Origin: Zygaena filipendulae
Taxonomy: Eukaryota > Arthropoda > Insecta > Lepidoptera > Zygaenidae
Reading direction: 5' to 3'
Assembly: GCA_907165275.2 (NCBI GenBank)
Contig: OU015678.1
Location: 1,674,001 to 1,738,000 of the forward strand
Length of the DNA: 64,000 nt
Positions 32,201-47,200 of the stretch are shown one piece after another (the first letter of the stretch is position 1; each line of letters opens with the position of its first letter). The translations under genes were made by a program, and so were the position numbers. The notes beneath the pieces were generated by a model that was given only the letters and a program-made list of their open reading frames with translations, did not search any database and had not been told where the DNA came from.

Positions 32201-35200
32201 GCACCGCGGTGGCAAGAAGACTGAACACACCGCTGATGACCATCGAACCGCACGCCAGCCATCGGCGACCCCACCTACAGCAGAATATTTGGTACAACAA
32301 CTGTGAACAGGCGCGGATCTAAGGGGGGTCAGGAGTGCACTTGCCCCCCCTGATGACTAAATTAGGTCTAGACCGTACTTTAATTGGGTCTTGGGAGCAA
32401 TAAAACATTAATTAACGTAAAGAATTAATGTATTAAACGCTTTATGGTTACGTTTTTACTTAGTCACTGCCTCAAACCAAATAAATACTAAAGACGGAAC
32501 GCGTAGAACAAACAAGTGAAGCCAGGAAAAAGACGCCATCGCCGTGCACGTACACAGAAACACGCACACACTTACAAGAAAAATACACCATAAATCCTAA
32601 GTAAAGTTTGCATCACCCACCACATGCATACGCAACCGGCTTCACTTCGTTGTTCGAGACTTCGTTGTTTGGTCTGAGGTCACTGCTATCAAAATTTACA
32701 GATTTGGGAATATTGTGGAAAATATACTTGTCTTGCGATAGCAGCAAAAGAAGTTTTGGGCAGGTTATTTGATCTAAATTCCTTTGCAACCGTGGCGCGT
32801 CTGCCCCGCCTACATGTCATCTCTAGTCATTCTTTTCTCTGTGGTTGTAGCTCACCTATCCAAGACGGCTGTCAGAAAAGTGTCAGCCGGCAGTTCCGTG
32901 GCTGACGCAATGGTAAACGTCAGGAATATATCCAGGCCCAGTGAGCCGACGTTCCTGACGTGGCCGTCGAAGACCAGCGATATGGCCATCCAGATGATGA
33001 TGAGCAGGATCGAGTTCCGCCGGAGACGTGGCGTCTTGAACAGGTCGAGGACGGAGTAACTCTTCGATTCAGTTTCGGTCTCCTTTATGCATAAGAGAGA
33101 TGACTCCTGAAAGAGATAAGAGGTTCGAATTAATCAATCTAGGTATACTAATATTATAAAGAGCAAAAGTTTGTGAGTTTGCGATGTGAGGTTGTGAGTT
33201 TGTGACGTTGTTGGGGGTAATATCTGGATCTACTGAACTTATTTTGAAAATTCTTTCACTTACAGGAAGCTACAGTAATCCTGAGTAATATGTGGTAGTA
33301 CTTTTATCTCAGAATTCCCGCGAGAACTCCGGAGATTGTGAGTTTGTGAGGTTGTACGGGGTAATCTCTGGATCTACTGAACCGATTTTGAAAATTATTT
33401 CACTTATAGGAAGCTACAGTAATCCTGAGTAATATGTGGTAGTACTTTTATCTCAGAATTCCCGCGAGAACTCCGGAGATTATGAGTTTGTGAGGTTGTA
33501 TGGGGTAATCTCTGGATCTACTGAACCGATTTTGAAAATTCTTTCACTTATAGGAAGCTACAGTAATCCTGAGTAATATGTGGTAGTACTTTTATCTCAG
33601 AATTCCCGCGAGAACTCCGGAGATTGTGAGTTTGTGAGGTTGTACGGGGTAATCTCTGGATCTACTGAACCGATTTTATAACCTCGGGTGGAACCGCGCT
33701 AGTGCGTCATAAAGATAATCTAATCTCAAGTATTTGTTGGTCTTTCTCAGTGAAACATCAGGTCAAGGACAGCTAAGCATTGAAGGTAGATCACCCACAA
33801 GATGGATCACCCACAACCTGCGAGTCTTGGAAGAGATTCGGTCATTCCTAGCGGAAAGTTCCAGTTCCATATTTCTTAGATCCTCTCGTTGTGTTAATTT
33901 GCTTTTTTATGATGTCCGGTTGAGCAGTTAAGGCGTGAAAGCGTCACAAACAAACAAATTCACATTCTCTTTTATATTATTGGTTGGAATTATTGTTCTG
34001 GGGCCTATGAATGGCGAGAACTAGAGCTAACTAGTAGTTGCTATAGCATCCTATATCCGAGGGCTTACCGTGAAGTCCTGTAGCACTTTCTCCGGTATTT
34101 TAGTCTTGTTGATCCTCTCAAACTTCTTCATTATGACCAACGCGGGGTCCAACTTGCCTTGCGAGACGAGCCATCTGAAATTTTTTAGAACAATAGTGAC
34201 ATAGTCTAGTGCACTAGCTACTGTATTAACATAATGGATAAAGGCTATTTAACTATTTTTTTTTTTATTTAGTCGTCAGTTAGTAAAAAAATTAATAGAC
34301 ACGTGTCGTATATACTTGGATGAATGAAAATATACTTGGATTAAATTAAAGTTTGGGAATGGGGGCTCGAAACGTCATATGCAGGTAAAAACTGCACCTG
34401 CTTGTGTCGTCACGCGACATTTCGACTCAAAATAAATATGTTATTTTTTGCTTACGTAAAAAAAGAAAAAATACGTGACAAAAAATAATTACATAGCCTA
34501 TTGTGATCGGAAGGTGGTAAATAGTCCATTTTTTGTGCAAACTACCTTCGCCATAGCGCACCACTCATTCATTCATATATTAATATATGAGTATATTTTT
34601 AATCAACATAATGACGGAAACAAGGCATCCAATTCACGCTAAAAACCCATATTATGATACCTATACTCCTTTGTTTCCTTAGCATACGAGCTTAGTCGAG
34701 AAGGCAGTGTAGTAAATTCACTGGCTAGCTGATCCGCAATGTACCTTTCCTATTTCGAGCTATTAGATGCATAATATTTCTCCCATATGTTTCTAGGTCC
34801 AGATCTTTGTGAAGGTCGCAGGACGCCTAAGCATGCGGGAAGCGCAGAAGCGGTCGTCGTGGCGATCCTTGGGGGAAGCCTGTCCAGCTGTCGAGGTCTT
34901 TCGGCTGATATGATGCTGATGTTTCCAGCATAGTTAAGATGTGCGCCATGTTATATTTATCTAACGAAAGATAAAATTGTCGATGACAAAATATATTTGT
35001 GGGCGTCCAAGCAAAAAAGTGCAGTAGTGGGGTTTTGAGTTAAGACTAGATTCGGTTAAATATTTTTTGCTGCCATGTTGCCACTGGTAGACAAAACGGT
35101 ATAATATGTCGACGAGAATCGATGAAATGGCTCGATAAAATTTGATCGTGTTGCGCATCTTAGCTCCGCAGGTGAGGGTAAGGCGTATCCAAACATTGTA

Positions 35201-38200
35201 TAAGCTCACCTAGCACTTTCAGGCACCAACCAGGGCGTCGCCAACGCCAGAATAAACGGCAGACTCGTCCCCAAAGCGAATCTCCTCCAGTCATCCGCCC
35301 AGAGGGCGACCCAGGGTAGAATGCACGAAGCCAACGTAAAGAATAATGCAATCGACATATTCGCTACGAATGTCCGCCATTTTGGACCGACGTACTCCAA
35401 CACTGGAATTTATGGAAACAAAAAAAAATCTGGTATTAATTAATGAATTAAAATGTTATTAACAACTAGCTGTGCCCCGCGGTTTCACCCGCGTGAGTTT
35501 CGGGATTCCCGCAGGAACTCCAATGCAGTCTAATGTACTCCTTATAACAACAGCTAATTAGCAGTGAAAGTCCCGTCAATATCGGTCCAACCGTTTCGGA
35601 GATTCACCCGCGTGAGTTTCGGAATTCCCGCAGGAACTCCAAACTTCTTTTATATAAACCTTGTGCTAACAATAACGAACACAAAAAAAAAACAATTTTC
35701 CAATTTGGTGCAGTCGTTTGTAAGTTATGCGCTTACTAACACATTTGGCGATTCATTTTTATTATATAGATAGAAGATATCATGGGCCTATGATAACTTG
35801 CCATGGGAAAATTCTTATAGTGTCATAAATTGTTGTTGAGTAAAGAGTAGCTACTCTTTTAGAGTACCTACCAGGTGTTGAAGCCTTGACAAAAGACGCG
35901 TGATCTCGAACAAGGCTCCGTAATCATAATTACGAATCCAATAACCTGTTTATTTCATAACGACACTGAGGATAATAAGTTAATTATGAACTCATGTAAG
36001 TAGGTACCTATATAAGTTGTTGGCATCCTAACTAAGTATACGTCATATTTTTAACGCGAATGTCAATTTGTTCGTTTTAAGGCTTTCACAGTTCACACCT
36101 TACCAAACTACTCGACCGGTCATCATAAAATTTTGCATATACGTTATCAGGGGTAAATATATGTATAGACATAGGGTACATTTTATATCGGAATTCCCGC
36201 GGAAGCTACAAAATTAACGCGGGTGATACCGCGGGGAACAGCTAGTAGAATATAAATGCGAATGTGAGTTTATTACGATTTCACGACTTTACTACTCAAC
36301 CGATCATCATAAAAAATTTTATTTTTCGACAGGGACATAACGCACTTTTTGTCTCGGCATTCCCGCAGGAACTCTGAATTTAACGCGGGTGAAACCTAGT
36401 AAAGAATACCGACTCTGCAGAATAGAGTCAACTATGGTACCTACATACATCAACTTTTGCATATTGTTTTAGCCTATTATAGGAAATACCCTAATAATGC
36501 TTTCCATGAATTTGTACCTTTTTGTAAGCTGGTGTATTTCTGTTGGCTGAATATACAACGTGTTAATGAATTAACTGAAAACCTGATACACCCTATTTAA
36601 AAAAATAAACAATAAATGATTAAAATATATTGTATGTCGAAATAATTTATACTTTAAAAGTTATTCAACATTAGTTAGGAGGTGACCTATCTACGAAATT
36701 CCAAGCGCTACGCCCGCGCCTACCGGTTCGAATTTTTTTGCTGCGGGCGGCGTACGCGCCTAATATTGTACTACAGATAATTTAGACATGGGCTAGTAAA
36801 AATGAAAAAATATAACCTATATTAAAACATAGTGCGATCGATTCGCTAGTCGATTCTGAGCAAACTACTTTCTAGTTTTCAGTTAATGCATTAACACGTT
36901 GTATGATTTAATACTTATATAAATAAACTTACCCAAAATATACATCATAGTGAAGCAATTATCGAACGCGAATCCAACTAGGAACCTGCATAGACAGAAG
37001 GTCCAGAAACTGTTGCAGAAAGCGGTCCCAACTCCAGCGGTGAATCCGATCAGATTTGTGCCTGTCAAAGAAAACAACTTGAGTAGAATGGACAATATGC
37101 ATGCATGGCGTATATTCACTTGATATTTTTTCTCTTGATTCTTTATCATCCAGACCCCATGTGTACTGACCCACTAAGGCTGGTATCCTCCCGTACTTAT
37201 CAGCGATCCAACCAAAGATCAAGCCTCCCACTATGGCGCCGCAGAAGAAGATGGCCTGTGCTGTCGCTGGCAGGTTGTCCTTTTCGCACACCCAATCCAA
37301 CTGCGAAAAAGAAAGAGACAAGGGTATTTAAACTCATCAAGAGTAGCAGAACAGAGATCATCACAACTTAAGTATGGATTATTTCGATTTTTAGATTCGG
37401 ATTCACCTATCGAAGAGTAATTGTAATGTCTCTTTGATGGGTCACTTTATTAGTTTCGAACAATGATCTTTGGTTTCGAAGCTGAAATGTGATATAATAA
37501 TGGCTGCATAATATACGCAAGTAAACTATATTGTAATGTTTTTTTAATAAGTACGAAACGAAGCAAGTACCTACACTTTTAAATCGGAGGTTTATGCATA
37601 TCCATACCTCCCCACCTGCTTTCTGCTTTCGAATACTTTTTCCCCCAATACGGATAATTTACAGATGATGATTAACACATCTCTCTTCAACCTTCTACCT
37701 ACTCCGACTCCGATTACAATTCCGACTTAGAAAAAACAAATTTAAAAATTCCTATTCCAACTTCGGTTCCGATAAACCCTTTAGGTCGAAAATGAGCACT
37801 TTCTTAAAACGTCCGCTTTCCTAAAACGTCCACTTACCTAAAACGTCCACTTACCTAAAACGTCCACTTGCCTAAAACGTCCACTTACCTAAAACGTCCA
37901 CTTTCCTAAAACGTTCACTTTCCTAAAACGTCCACTTACCTAAAACGTCCACTTACCTAAAACGTCCACTTGCCTAAAACGTCCACTTACCTAAAACGTC
38001 CACTTACCTAAAACGTCCACTTTCCTAAAACGTTCACTTTCCTAAAACGTCCACTTACCTAAAACGTCCACTTACCTAAAACGTCCACTTGCCTAAAACG
38101 TCCACTTTCCTAAAACGTCCATTTACCTAAAACGTCCACTTTCCTAAAACGTCCACTTTCCTAAAACGTCCATTTACCTAAAACGTCCACTTTCCTAAAA

Positions 38201-41200
38201 CGTCCACTTTCCTAAAACGTCCACTTACCTAAAACGTCCACTTACCTAAAACGTCCACTTACCTAAAACGTCCACTTTCCTAAAACGTCCACTTTCCTAA
38301 AACGTCCACTTTCCTTAAACGTCCACTTTCCTAAAACGTCCACTTTTCTTAAACGTCCACTTCCTAAAACGTGAACTTCCTAAAACGTCCACTTTCCTTA
38401 AACGTCCACTTTCCTAAAACGTCCACTTTCCTAAAACGTCCACTTTCCTAAAACGTCCATTTACCTAAAACGTCCACTTTCCTAAAACGTCCACTTACCT
38501 AAAACGTCCACTTACCTAAAACGTCTACTTTCCTAAAACGTTCACTTTTCTTAAACGTCCACTTCCTAAAACGTCCACTTTCCTAAAACGTCCATTTTCC
38601 TAAAACGTCCACTTTCCTAAAACGTCCACTTACCTAAAACGTCCACTTTCCTAAAACGTCCACTTTCCTAAAACGTCCACTTTCCTAAAACGTCCACTTA
38701 CCTAAAACGTCCACTTTCCTAAAACGTCCACTTTCCTAAAACGTCCACTTTCCTAAAACGTCCACTTACCTAAAACGTCCACTTACCTAAAACGTCCATT
38801 TACCTAAAACGTCCACTTTCAAAATGTCCACTTTCCTTAAACGTCCACTTTCCTAAAACGTCCACTTTCCTAAAACGTCCATTTACCTAAAACGTCCACT
38901 TTCCTAAAACGTCCACTTACCTAAAACGTCCACTTACCTAAAACGTCTACTTTCCTAAAACGTTCACTTTTCTAAAACGTCCCCTTTCCTAAAATGTCCA
39001 CTTTCCTTAAACGTCCACTTTCCTAAAACGTCCACTTTCCTAAAACGTCCACTTTCCTAAAACGTCCACTTACATAAAACGTCCACTTACCTAAAACGTC
39101 CATTTACCTAAAACGTCCACTTTCAAAATGTCCACTTTCCTTAAACGTCCACTTTCCTAAAACGTCCACTTTCCTAAAACGTCCATTTACCTAAAACGTC
39201 AACTTCCTAAAACGTCCACTTTCCTAAAACGTCCACTTTTCTTAAACGTCCACTTCCTAAAACGTCAACTTCCTAAAACGTCCACTTCCTAAAACGTCCA
39301 CTTTCCTAAAACGTCCACTTCCTAAAACGTCCACTTCCTAAAACGTCCACTTTCCTAAAATGACAACCCTATACCTCCGTGACATCCCCAGTTCGTACCA
39401 ACCTCGGTGGCGATGGTGCGGTAGGGCACGTCGCTAGCGTTGTACTCCCAGCCGTGGGCGCACGGCACGACCGGCCACTCGTCGTCGGGCGTGGTGCGGC
39501 CCTGCGCGAGCGCGGCCGACCAGTCCGCTTGGTACATGCGGCATCTCTCGTGCGAGAACTGACCCTCGGATTTCGGGGGGATTGCGAGGGCTCGTCTGAA
39601 AAAGAAGAAAAAAACAATTGACATCTGTTACTATGTAATGTATGTATTCTATAATTTTTCGGTTGCATTAAAAAAATATGGTGGTTTTGCGATTACAATA
39701 AGCACGCTTTCACACCTACAATCTAGTAATCAACCAAAATAAACACACTTCAAAGTTGAAGCTGCTAACATGATTAATTAATCACAAAATCGCTATTTTT
39801 CTGATTGAAATTTAAATATGATAGCAACAAAAGTTACATAATACAGGATGTATCTAACATTGAGGACTTCAGAAAGAAGAAGAAGAAGAAAATACATTTA
39901 TTTCAGCACAACACAAGAAAAATAAACAAACATCAACAGTGCCTAATCTAAAGAGACATAGATAATATCTCTTGCATGCTCTGCCGAGCTACTCCAAGCG
40001 TACCTACTACAAAAATTACATATTCGACCAGATAAATTATATAAAAATATGCAAATATTTAAAGATATTTCTAGAGTATCTATCTAGAGAAATAAAACAA
40101 TATTCTAACTTTAAACCAATCATGAAAATTGCATTACTTAATACTTTTTTTAAATTTACATTTACATTAATATCATAGAGAATATTAAAACAAGCACTAC
40201 TTTTTTTTAAGTGTGTCATGGCTACCAATATGTGACAATATCTAATTTGTAATTCGTGTACTTATCAAATATATTTTGAATTAGTAATTAACTAACCGGT
40301 TTAACTTTATATTTTATTTTCGAAGGTCCTTCCTATATTGAACTAGGTACGTGGTCGGCGGTTGAGATTTTGTAATCATAAAACAATATGTCGACAAAAT
40401 TGCAAGTAGGTTTTGTGACGACTGACGAGATGCATTTTGACCACCACAGAGACAAAACATATTATAGAAGCGCAGGCGCACCAACTAAATTTGATATGGA
40501 AACAAATGGAGACCAGCGGAGCTAGGATGCGTAACATGATATGTTTATCGAACGAAAGATAAAATTGTCGACACGACAAATATTTGTGGGCGTCCAAGCA
40601 AAAAAGTGCAGTAGTGGGGTATTGAGTTAAGACTAGATTCGGTTAAACATTTTTTAACTCTGGTAGACAAAACGATATATTATGTCGACGAGAATCGATA
40701 AAATAGCTCGATAAAATTTTATCATGTTGCGCATCCTAGCTCCACAGGGGTCGTATTTTTGAATCGCTCGTGAAATCAATTCACATGTAAAATTAAATTC
40801 ACTGAATCCCATTTTGTCAAATTTTTTAATCATTCGAATACGGTGTTACTGTTTTCTCAAACTCCTTTAGATTTGTTTAGTTTTAGGCAGAATATTTAAA
40901 AATCGGTAATTTCGGAGTTCCTTCGGGAATCCTGGATTAAAACATAGCCCATGTAACTCGGAGATAATGTAGCTTTCTAGTAGTGAAAGAATTTTTGAAA
41001 TCAGTCCAGTAGTTTTTCAGTTAAATCGTCACAAACAAACAAACAAAAAATCTAATCTTTCCTCTTTATAGATATTATGTATAGTGACTTATGGATAGCG
41101 TAGACGAACTTTTGCGCGTCACCGTACAAAAATTGGTTTCGACTTCCGACCTTTGCTATTAAAGGTCAATATGAGAAAAAAGGTCGTTGAATTCATTCAA

Positions 41201-44200
41201 TTATAGTCGACTTAGTGCAGACAAGGTCGGAAGTCGCAACGAGTCAGCCGTTAAACTTTGCCGGGTGTCGCAGGCTAATGTTTTAGTTCCGGCGGTTTGT
41301 TTTTTTGGCGGTAACTGTTATCACCCAATTATGGTGTTTAGTTGACACTTCCTTGTTTTTGTTTAGATTTTTTTTATGATAATAGATAGTAATATGTTAT
41401 AATACCATACTAGAACATTACCTATCACACAGAGTCACTCGGTTCCGAACTAAGCTATCTATACCTCGTTTGATTTTACATGCATGGCTGTCTTCTATAA
41501 AATGGGCTTGATGACTAAATTTTAGTTTTTAGTCCGGTGTGTAGATTAATAAAAAATATTTGACACGTATTTTTAATTTTTTTACATTACTTATAGAAAA
41601 ATTATGGCGATACATTGAGTTGAAACTTCATGTGACGTTACGCCTAGGTACACTTTATACATGGTACTCCTAAACTTTAATGCGTTTTAACTTTAAGTAT
41701 TTTTTCAATAACTTGAATCTAACCGATGGACTAAACCAGTGGTGGGCAAACTTTATTCATGAAGGGCCAGAAAGTTTATGAAATTTCGGATGAGGGCCAT
41801 AATTAAAGAAAAAATGCACTTTGTTTTGAAATCTTATGCGACTTTACCCATGCATGACAGTCAAAATTTAATTACTTTCTATACATTCGAAGGATCGACC
41901 GCCACAGGCTGGATTACCTAAATCTTTTCGCGGGTCGGACTTTGCCCACTACTGGGTCCTTATTCACTACTAGCTGTGCCCCGCGGTTTCACTCGCGATA
42001 ATTTTGGAGTTCCCGCGGGAATTCCGGGATAAAAAGTACCCTATGTCCTTCTCTGTACCCCTGACAACGTGCATGCCGAATTTCATCCAAATCCGTTCAG
42101 CCGTTTTTGCGTGATTGAGTAACAAACATCCAAACATCCACACTTTCACATTTATAATATATTGTAGGATGACCAACAACATGTCTTGCCCATAACGCGC
42201 GTCAAAGAACGCATTCCCAAACGTTCTAAATGCCAAAATAAAGAAATTCTTATTCTGTATGGCCTAAGAAACGTTGTAAGTAAATGTATTTTTTTGAAGT
42301 GAAACTTACCCCATCATCCTCCATTCATCCGATTACAATGAAACTATCAAATTGTTTTTTCATTAAATAAGTTTGAGTAAGTTCCCCAAGTTCTGAAATA
42401 CCCATTCCCTGGATCAGAACAAAGAAGCAGGTATTTACTTAAACAAAAGAGGCTACGCATTCTGAGCACAGTAAAAAATAATATACTTATCTATATATAG
42501 GTACAATTATCGTATTCGTACTGCTGTTTTTTATGTACTTGATGAAGTTTTCCAAGACCAACCAACTATATCCATCAAGGATATTCTAAACGGATTAGAG
42601 TCGCAATACATCTGAGGCGATGATGTTTTTGTAATTTCATTATTCAATATTGCACAAAAAGCTCCATACAAAAGAGATCACGACTGTTATTTAAAACACT
42701 CCATTGTGTGTCCTGTTATTTGGTGTTGTTATGGTTTTCATCACAGAACAGAAAATAACAGATAGAAGGGACATCAACTTACAGATTGAGAGTCAGCGTT
42801 CCGCAGACTTACGGTATAGTAGCAAGCTCCATATTAATGCCAGGTGTAGGGTAAAACCAGGATAGTTGCCCTGGGGGTATAGTTGCCCCGAGCGTAATTA
42901 CTCTAGTTTCGCAAATGAATCGCGTGCTATTTTATTTATCTATCTAAAGACTTTCCAACTACTATTAAGTGAACCGCGTCTCATGTCTCTGTGCGATTGC
43001 ACGGGAACGCAAGGTGCGTTCAAAGATTTTTCGGGATAGATGCCTTGTTTCCCGGCGGGTCGTCTATCCTAAATGTAATTTATATGGACTAGGCAACTAT
43101 CCCATATATGGGATAGATGTCACAAAAAGTAGAGGTCCGTAGAAATCGCTAATACTCTGGAAATTTCAAAGATAATGTCTTTTACATTTAATAAATTTGT
43201 AGATAAAGAACCAAAGTACTTGCCAGTTTAAAAAATAAAATATTTTGATTTATGTACTGGGAGATATAAAATGATTTCGAAAAGTGTGGCAACTATCCGG
43301 GTTTTACCTACTACTTCACCTGCCATAGCTGGAATGAGGTTTCACTATTCCCATCGCAGGTTGTTTTGGGCGTGGCAAGAGGTCAAAAAGCGTCAAAATT
43401 GACTTTTAAAACGTTATTTCAGCATACGAACGCTGGCTCTTAATCAACGGGTGAAAACCAGTGTCGTCGAGTAAATTTTCGCACACAAAACTACCTTCTT
43501 CACGCACTAAAACATTCATTGACGTAAAGAAATGTATTAAACGCTTTATGGTTATTTTGTAAACAGTTACTAAGTAAAAACTTAGTAACTGTTTTCAAAA
43601 TTCACAGTTTTGGGAATATTGTGGTAAATATACTTGGGATGGCAGCAAAAGAAGATTTGGCCGAGTTAGAGCATTTGCTCTAACTTCCTTTGCAACGGTA
43701 GCGCGCCTGCCCCGCCTACATGTTGATTTATTTGCTCTGTGGTTTATATAACCAAAATTATATGCGTGTTCATCCAATTCATCTCAGTGTTCGAACCAAA
43801 GACTACAGAAGACTACTGAAAGAAGCGACACTCTCCGCCTCGCACCAATATCATGCTTCCTCAAGTCTTCTTCTTCTTCTTTAATAATGGCGTCTATAAT
43901 TATAATTTGCCAGTGACAATGTTTCTTAATATAAAAATCTCGCTAAAATGGTGGTAGATGACAGCTGACAGTGACTGTCAGCTCGCTGTCAACCTTACGA
44001 TACGCACACGCGCACAACACGTGTACAAGCCGGCCGTCTTTACTTGTGGGGAAGTAATTGGATGGGTCAGTTCAAATGTATGAATTAGTGTTACAGGCAT
44101 TGATTTACTTGGTTACAGGGCTGCTTTTGAACTATCAAAACCAGCCGATTAGGTACTGATTTATGTTCTTGCATGGATTATAGCTTATTTGCTGCACGAA

Positions 44201-47200
44201 GAGAGCCAACTTGGTAATTTTAAAATCACTAATTAGATGTTGTAGGTAACTAAGAAATCTCGTCACGTTTTTTTCTAGGAAAAAATAATTATAACAGTAC
44301 CTAATGAAGTCATTCGAACGGTTATATAAATATCAATTGTCATTTAAACGACGCTTTTTATATCTACTGTCTTGTTTACATAATAAGGTTCGATTATCCT
44401 ACTAATATTATAAATGTGAAAATGTGGATGTTTGGATGTTTGTTACTCAATCAAGCAAACACGGCTGAACGGATTTGGATGAAATTTAGTATGCACGTTG
44501 TCAGAAGGACATAGGGTACTTTTATCCCGGAATTCCCGCGGGGACTCCGAAATTATCGCGGGTGGAACCGCGGGGCACAGCGAATTGATAATAAACTAGT
44601 ACTTTCTGCGGTTTCACCGGCATTAATTTCAGTAAGTATTCTGTTTATTTAATTTATTCAATGAAATGTTTATTTAGTCTAATTTAGATTATTGAATTAA
44701 ATTTAATTTTATTTGATTAATCTTATTCAATTTATCTTTTATCTTTTTTATTATATCTCATTTTATTATTATTATTTTTTTATAATTGTATGGGTTATTT
44801 TGCCTGAAATAAATTAATTATTATCAGGTACCTATTATTCCCCTTAGAGATAATTTTTCAACCGATGGTCGGTAGAATATAGTCTGCTATATGTAGTTCA
44901 TTACAAAAATTCTTTAATTATTAATCTTTATTTCAGACTAGCTGTTCCCTGCGGTTTTACCCGCGTTAATTTCATATAGTTCCCGAGCGAATTCCGGGAT
45001 AAAAAGTACTTTATGTCACTCGAGACTAGAAGCTTCCTACAAGTGAATTTTCATAATCGGTTCAGTAGATCCAGAGATTACCACCTACAACTTCACAAAC
45101 TCACAAACTCATAAACTTTTGCTCTTTATAATGCTAAAAGTATAGACTACCTGTTCCCTGCGGTTTTACTCGCGTTAATTTTCAAGTTCCTGCGGCAATC
45201 CCGGGATAAAAATTATCCTATTTCTTTTCTGTACCGATGACAACGTGTAATTTCATGATGATCGATTGTTAAGGTACCTAGTCACATTCGTATTTATTTT
45301 TAACCTAAGGATTTTATAGATATACAAACATTGAAGAGTGAGAACGCTGAGAATCGAATGAAATTGTGAGAATATCATGTCATCAATCGGTTATGTATTT
45401 CAAAGATCAATATATGTAATTAAACTTATTAGCAAATATTTATGTTGTTTTATAAAAACTCTTAGTTGGTTACACACCACCCGACTTCAACAAAGAAGGT
45501 AATCGATTTTAATACCTTCCTTCCTTCCTAAGTCGCAACGTTATCACAATCCTTGATCAATGATCATAATATATCACACGTATTATACTTATCTATGAAC
45601 TAGCTGTCCCGCGCGGTTTCAGCCGAGATAATTTCGGAGTTCCCGCGGGAACTCCGGATTACAATATAGCCTATGTTACTCAGGGATAATGTAGCTTTCT
45701 AATGGTGAAAGAATTTTTGAAATCGGTCCAGTATAGTTTTTGAATTAAATCGTAACAAACAAACATAAAATCAAATCTTTCTTTTTTATTAAATTAGTGT
45801 AGAAAAACTACATGTACTAAACTATATCTCGACAATGGAACATCTTATGTGCGAGTGGGTTGCCCTGGCTCGCAAACGTATGGCCCTCCTGGGGACGGCT
45901 TACCCGGAACCAGAGGACTTTAGGTTCCTACCCCTCCACTGCACACTAGCCTTCGCCGCCGAGGTCTTCAGGGAGTAGAGGTAGAGGGAGGATCACAGGG
46001 TGGGGATGGCACAAAAGATCCCAAGGGTCGAAGTGACGAGGCTTTGTCTGCCTGCCCCATTAACTAAGATAAGATAAGATAAGATAAACTATATCTATAA
46101 CTAAACTACACATTACATATGCTAGTTAAAGAACAATAAATAGCACAGCTTGACCAAATAAAAACTAAAGACGGAACGTCTCGAACAACCAAGTGAAGCC
46201 GGTTGCGTATGCATGTGGTGATTAGGAAAGTATATGGATTTGCTAAGTTTTCCCACTGGTGATAAGTGATTCCATGCTGTTTTTTTTTGACCGTTGACGA
46301 CACAATATGGCATTTTTTCTAACTTAATTGTTGCGTCACCTCCATTAGCGCGAGAAACTCAAACTAATATAAAAGGTATGGTCTCTCTTTCTTGTAAGTG
46401 TGTGCGTGTTTCTGTGTACGTGCACGGCGTGGTGTCTTTTTCCGGGCTTCACTTGTTTGTTCTACGCGTTCCGTCTTTAGTTTTCATTTGGTCTGAGTAG
46501 CACAGTTTCTGAGAAAATCGCGTTCATAGAAACATACGAACAAAACAGAGAACCTTATTTTTTTAAGGTTGTTCAAAACATTTCTTAAAAGTCAGTGGAG
46601 TATTTTCATAAAAAAACACGTTTTAGGGTTCTCTATCAGAATGGCAAAACTGAACCATCTTCTTTTTACTTTAAATATATGGCAACAGACGCCTTGGATA
46701 GGCAGGCGCGCTATTCATGCCAATGTCAGTCAGAGAAAACAGCGGACAGTTATTTGTAACTGTAAAAATTTAGTTTCTTCTTCTTCTTCTTCAATTCTGG
46801 CAATCTATCGCGATTTATCGCATTGAATTCTGCCAGTGTACGTATTTTTAGCGATTAAAGTATAATTATGGCGAAACGCCAATGACCATGTTAGATTTTT
46901 CCCCAAGATATAACACGGTTCTCTCTCGAAAACCAGCTTCTTTCATGGAAAACAAAATGGCTGCTGAACGGTGGTGAAAATATCGAATAAATAAACAATC
47001 CAAATTAAGCTTTTTAGCTCAGTTTGTACGGGGCTTATACCGAATAATGACATCACAAATCTCCCATCCTAAACTTTAATGCGCTTTATCCATGTAAAGT
47101 TATGTCTAATTTGAAAAAGCAAAAAATACGTCTCTATTGTTTATTTATTTTCTAACTGACGGACTAATTAGAATCTTGTTTTCATAAGTCGTCAACATCA

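Noticed and set aside
37787..39360. CRISPR-like array
   Set aside because: The units are directly adjacent with no spacers, and the host is an insect; it is a minisatellite.
39369..39668. 99-codon Arg/Pro-rich minus ORF
   Set aside because: A shifted-frame shadow of gene A exon 2, caused by its high GC content.
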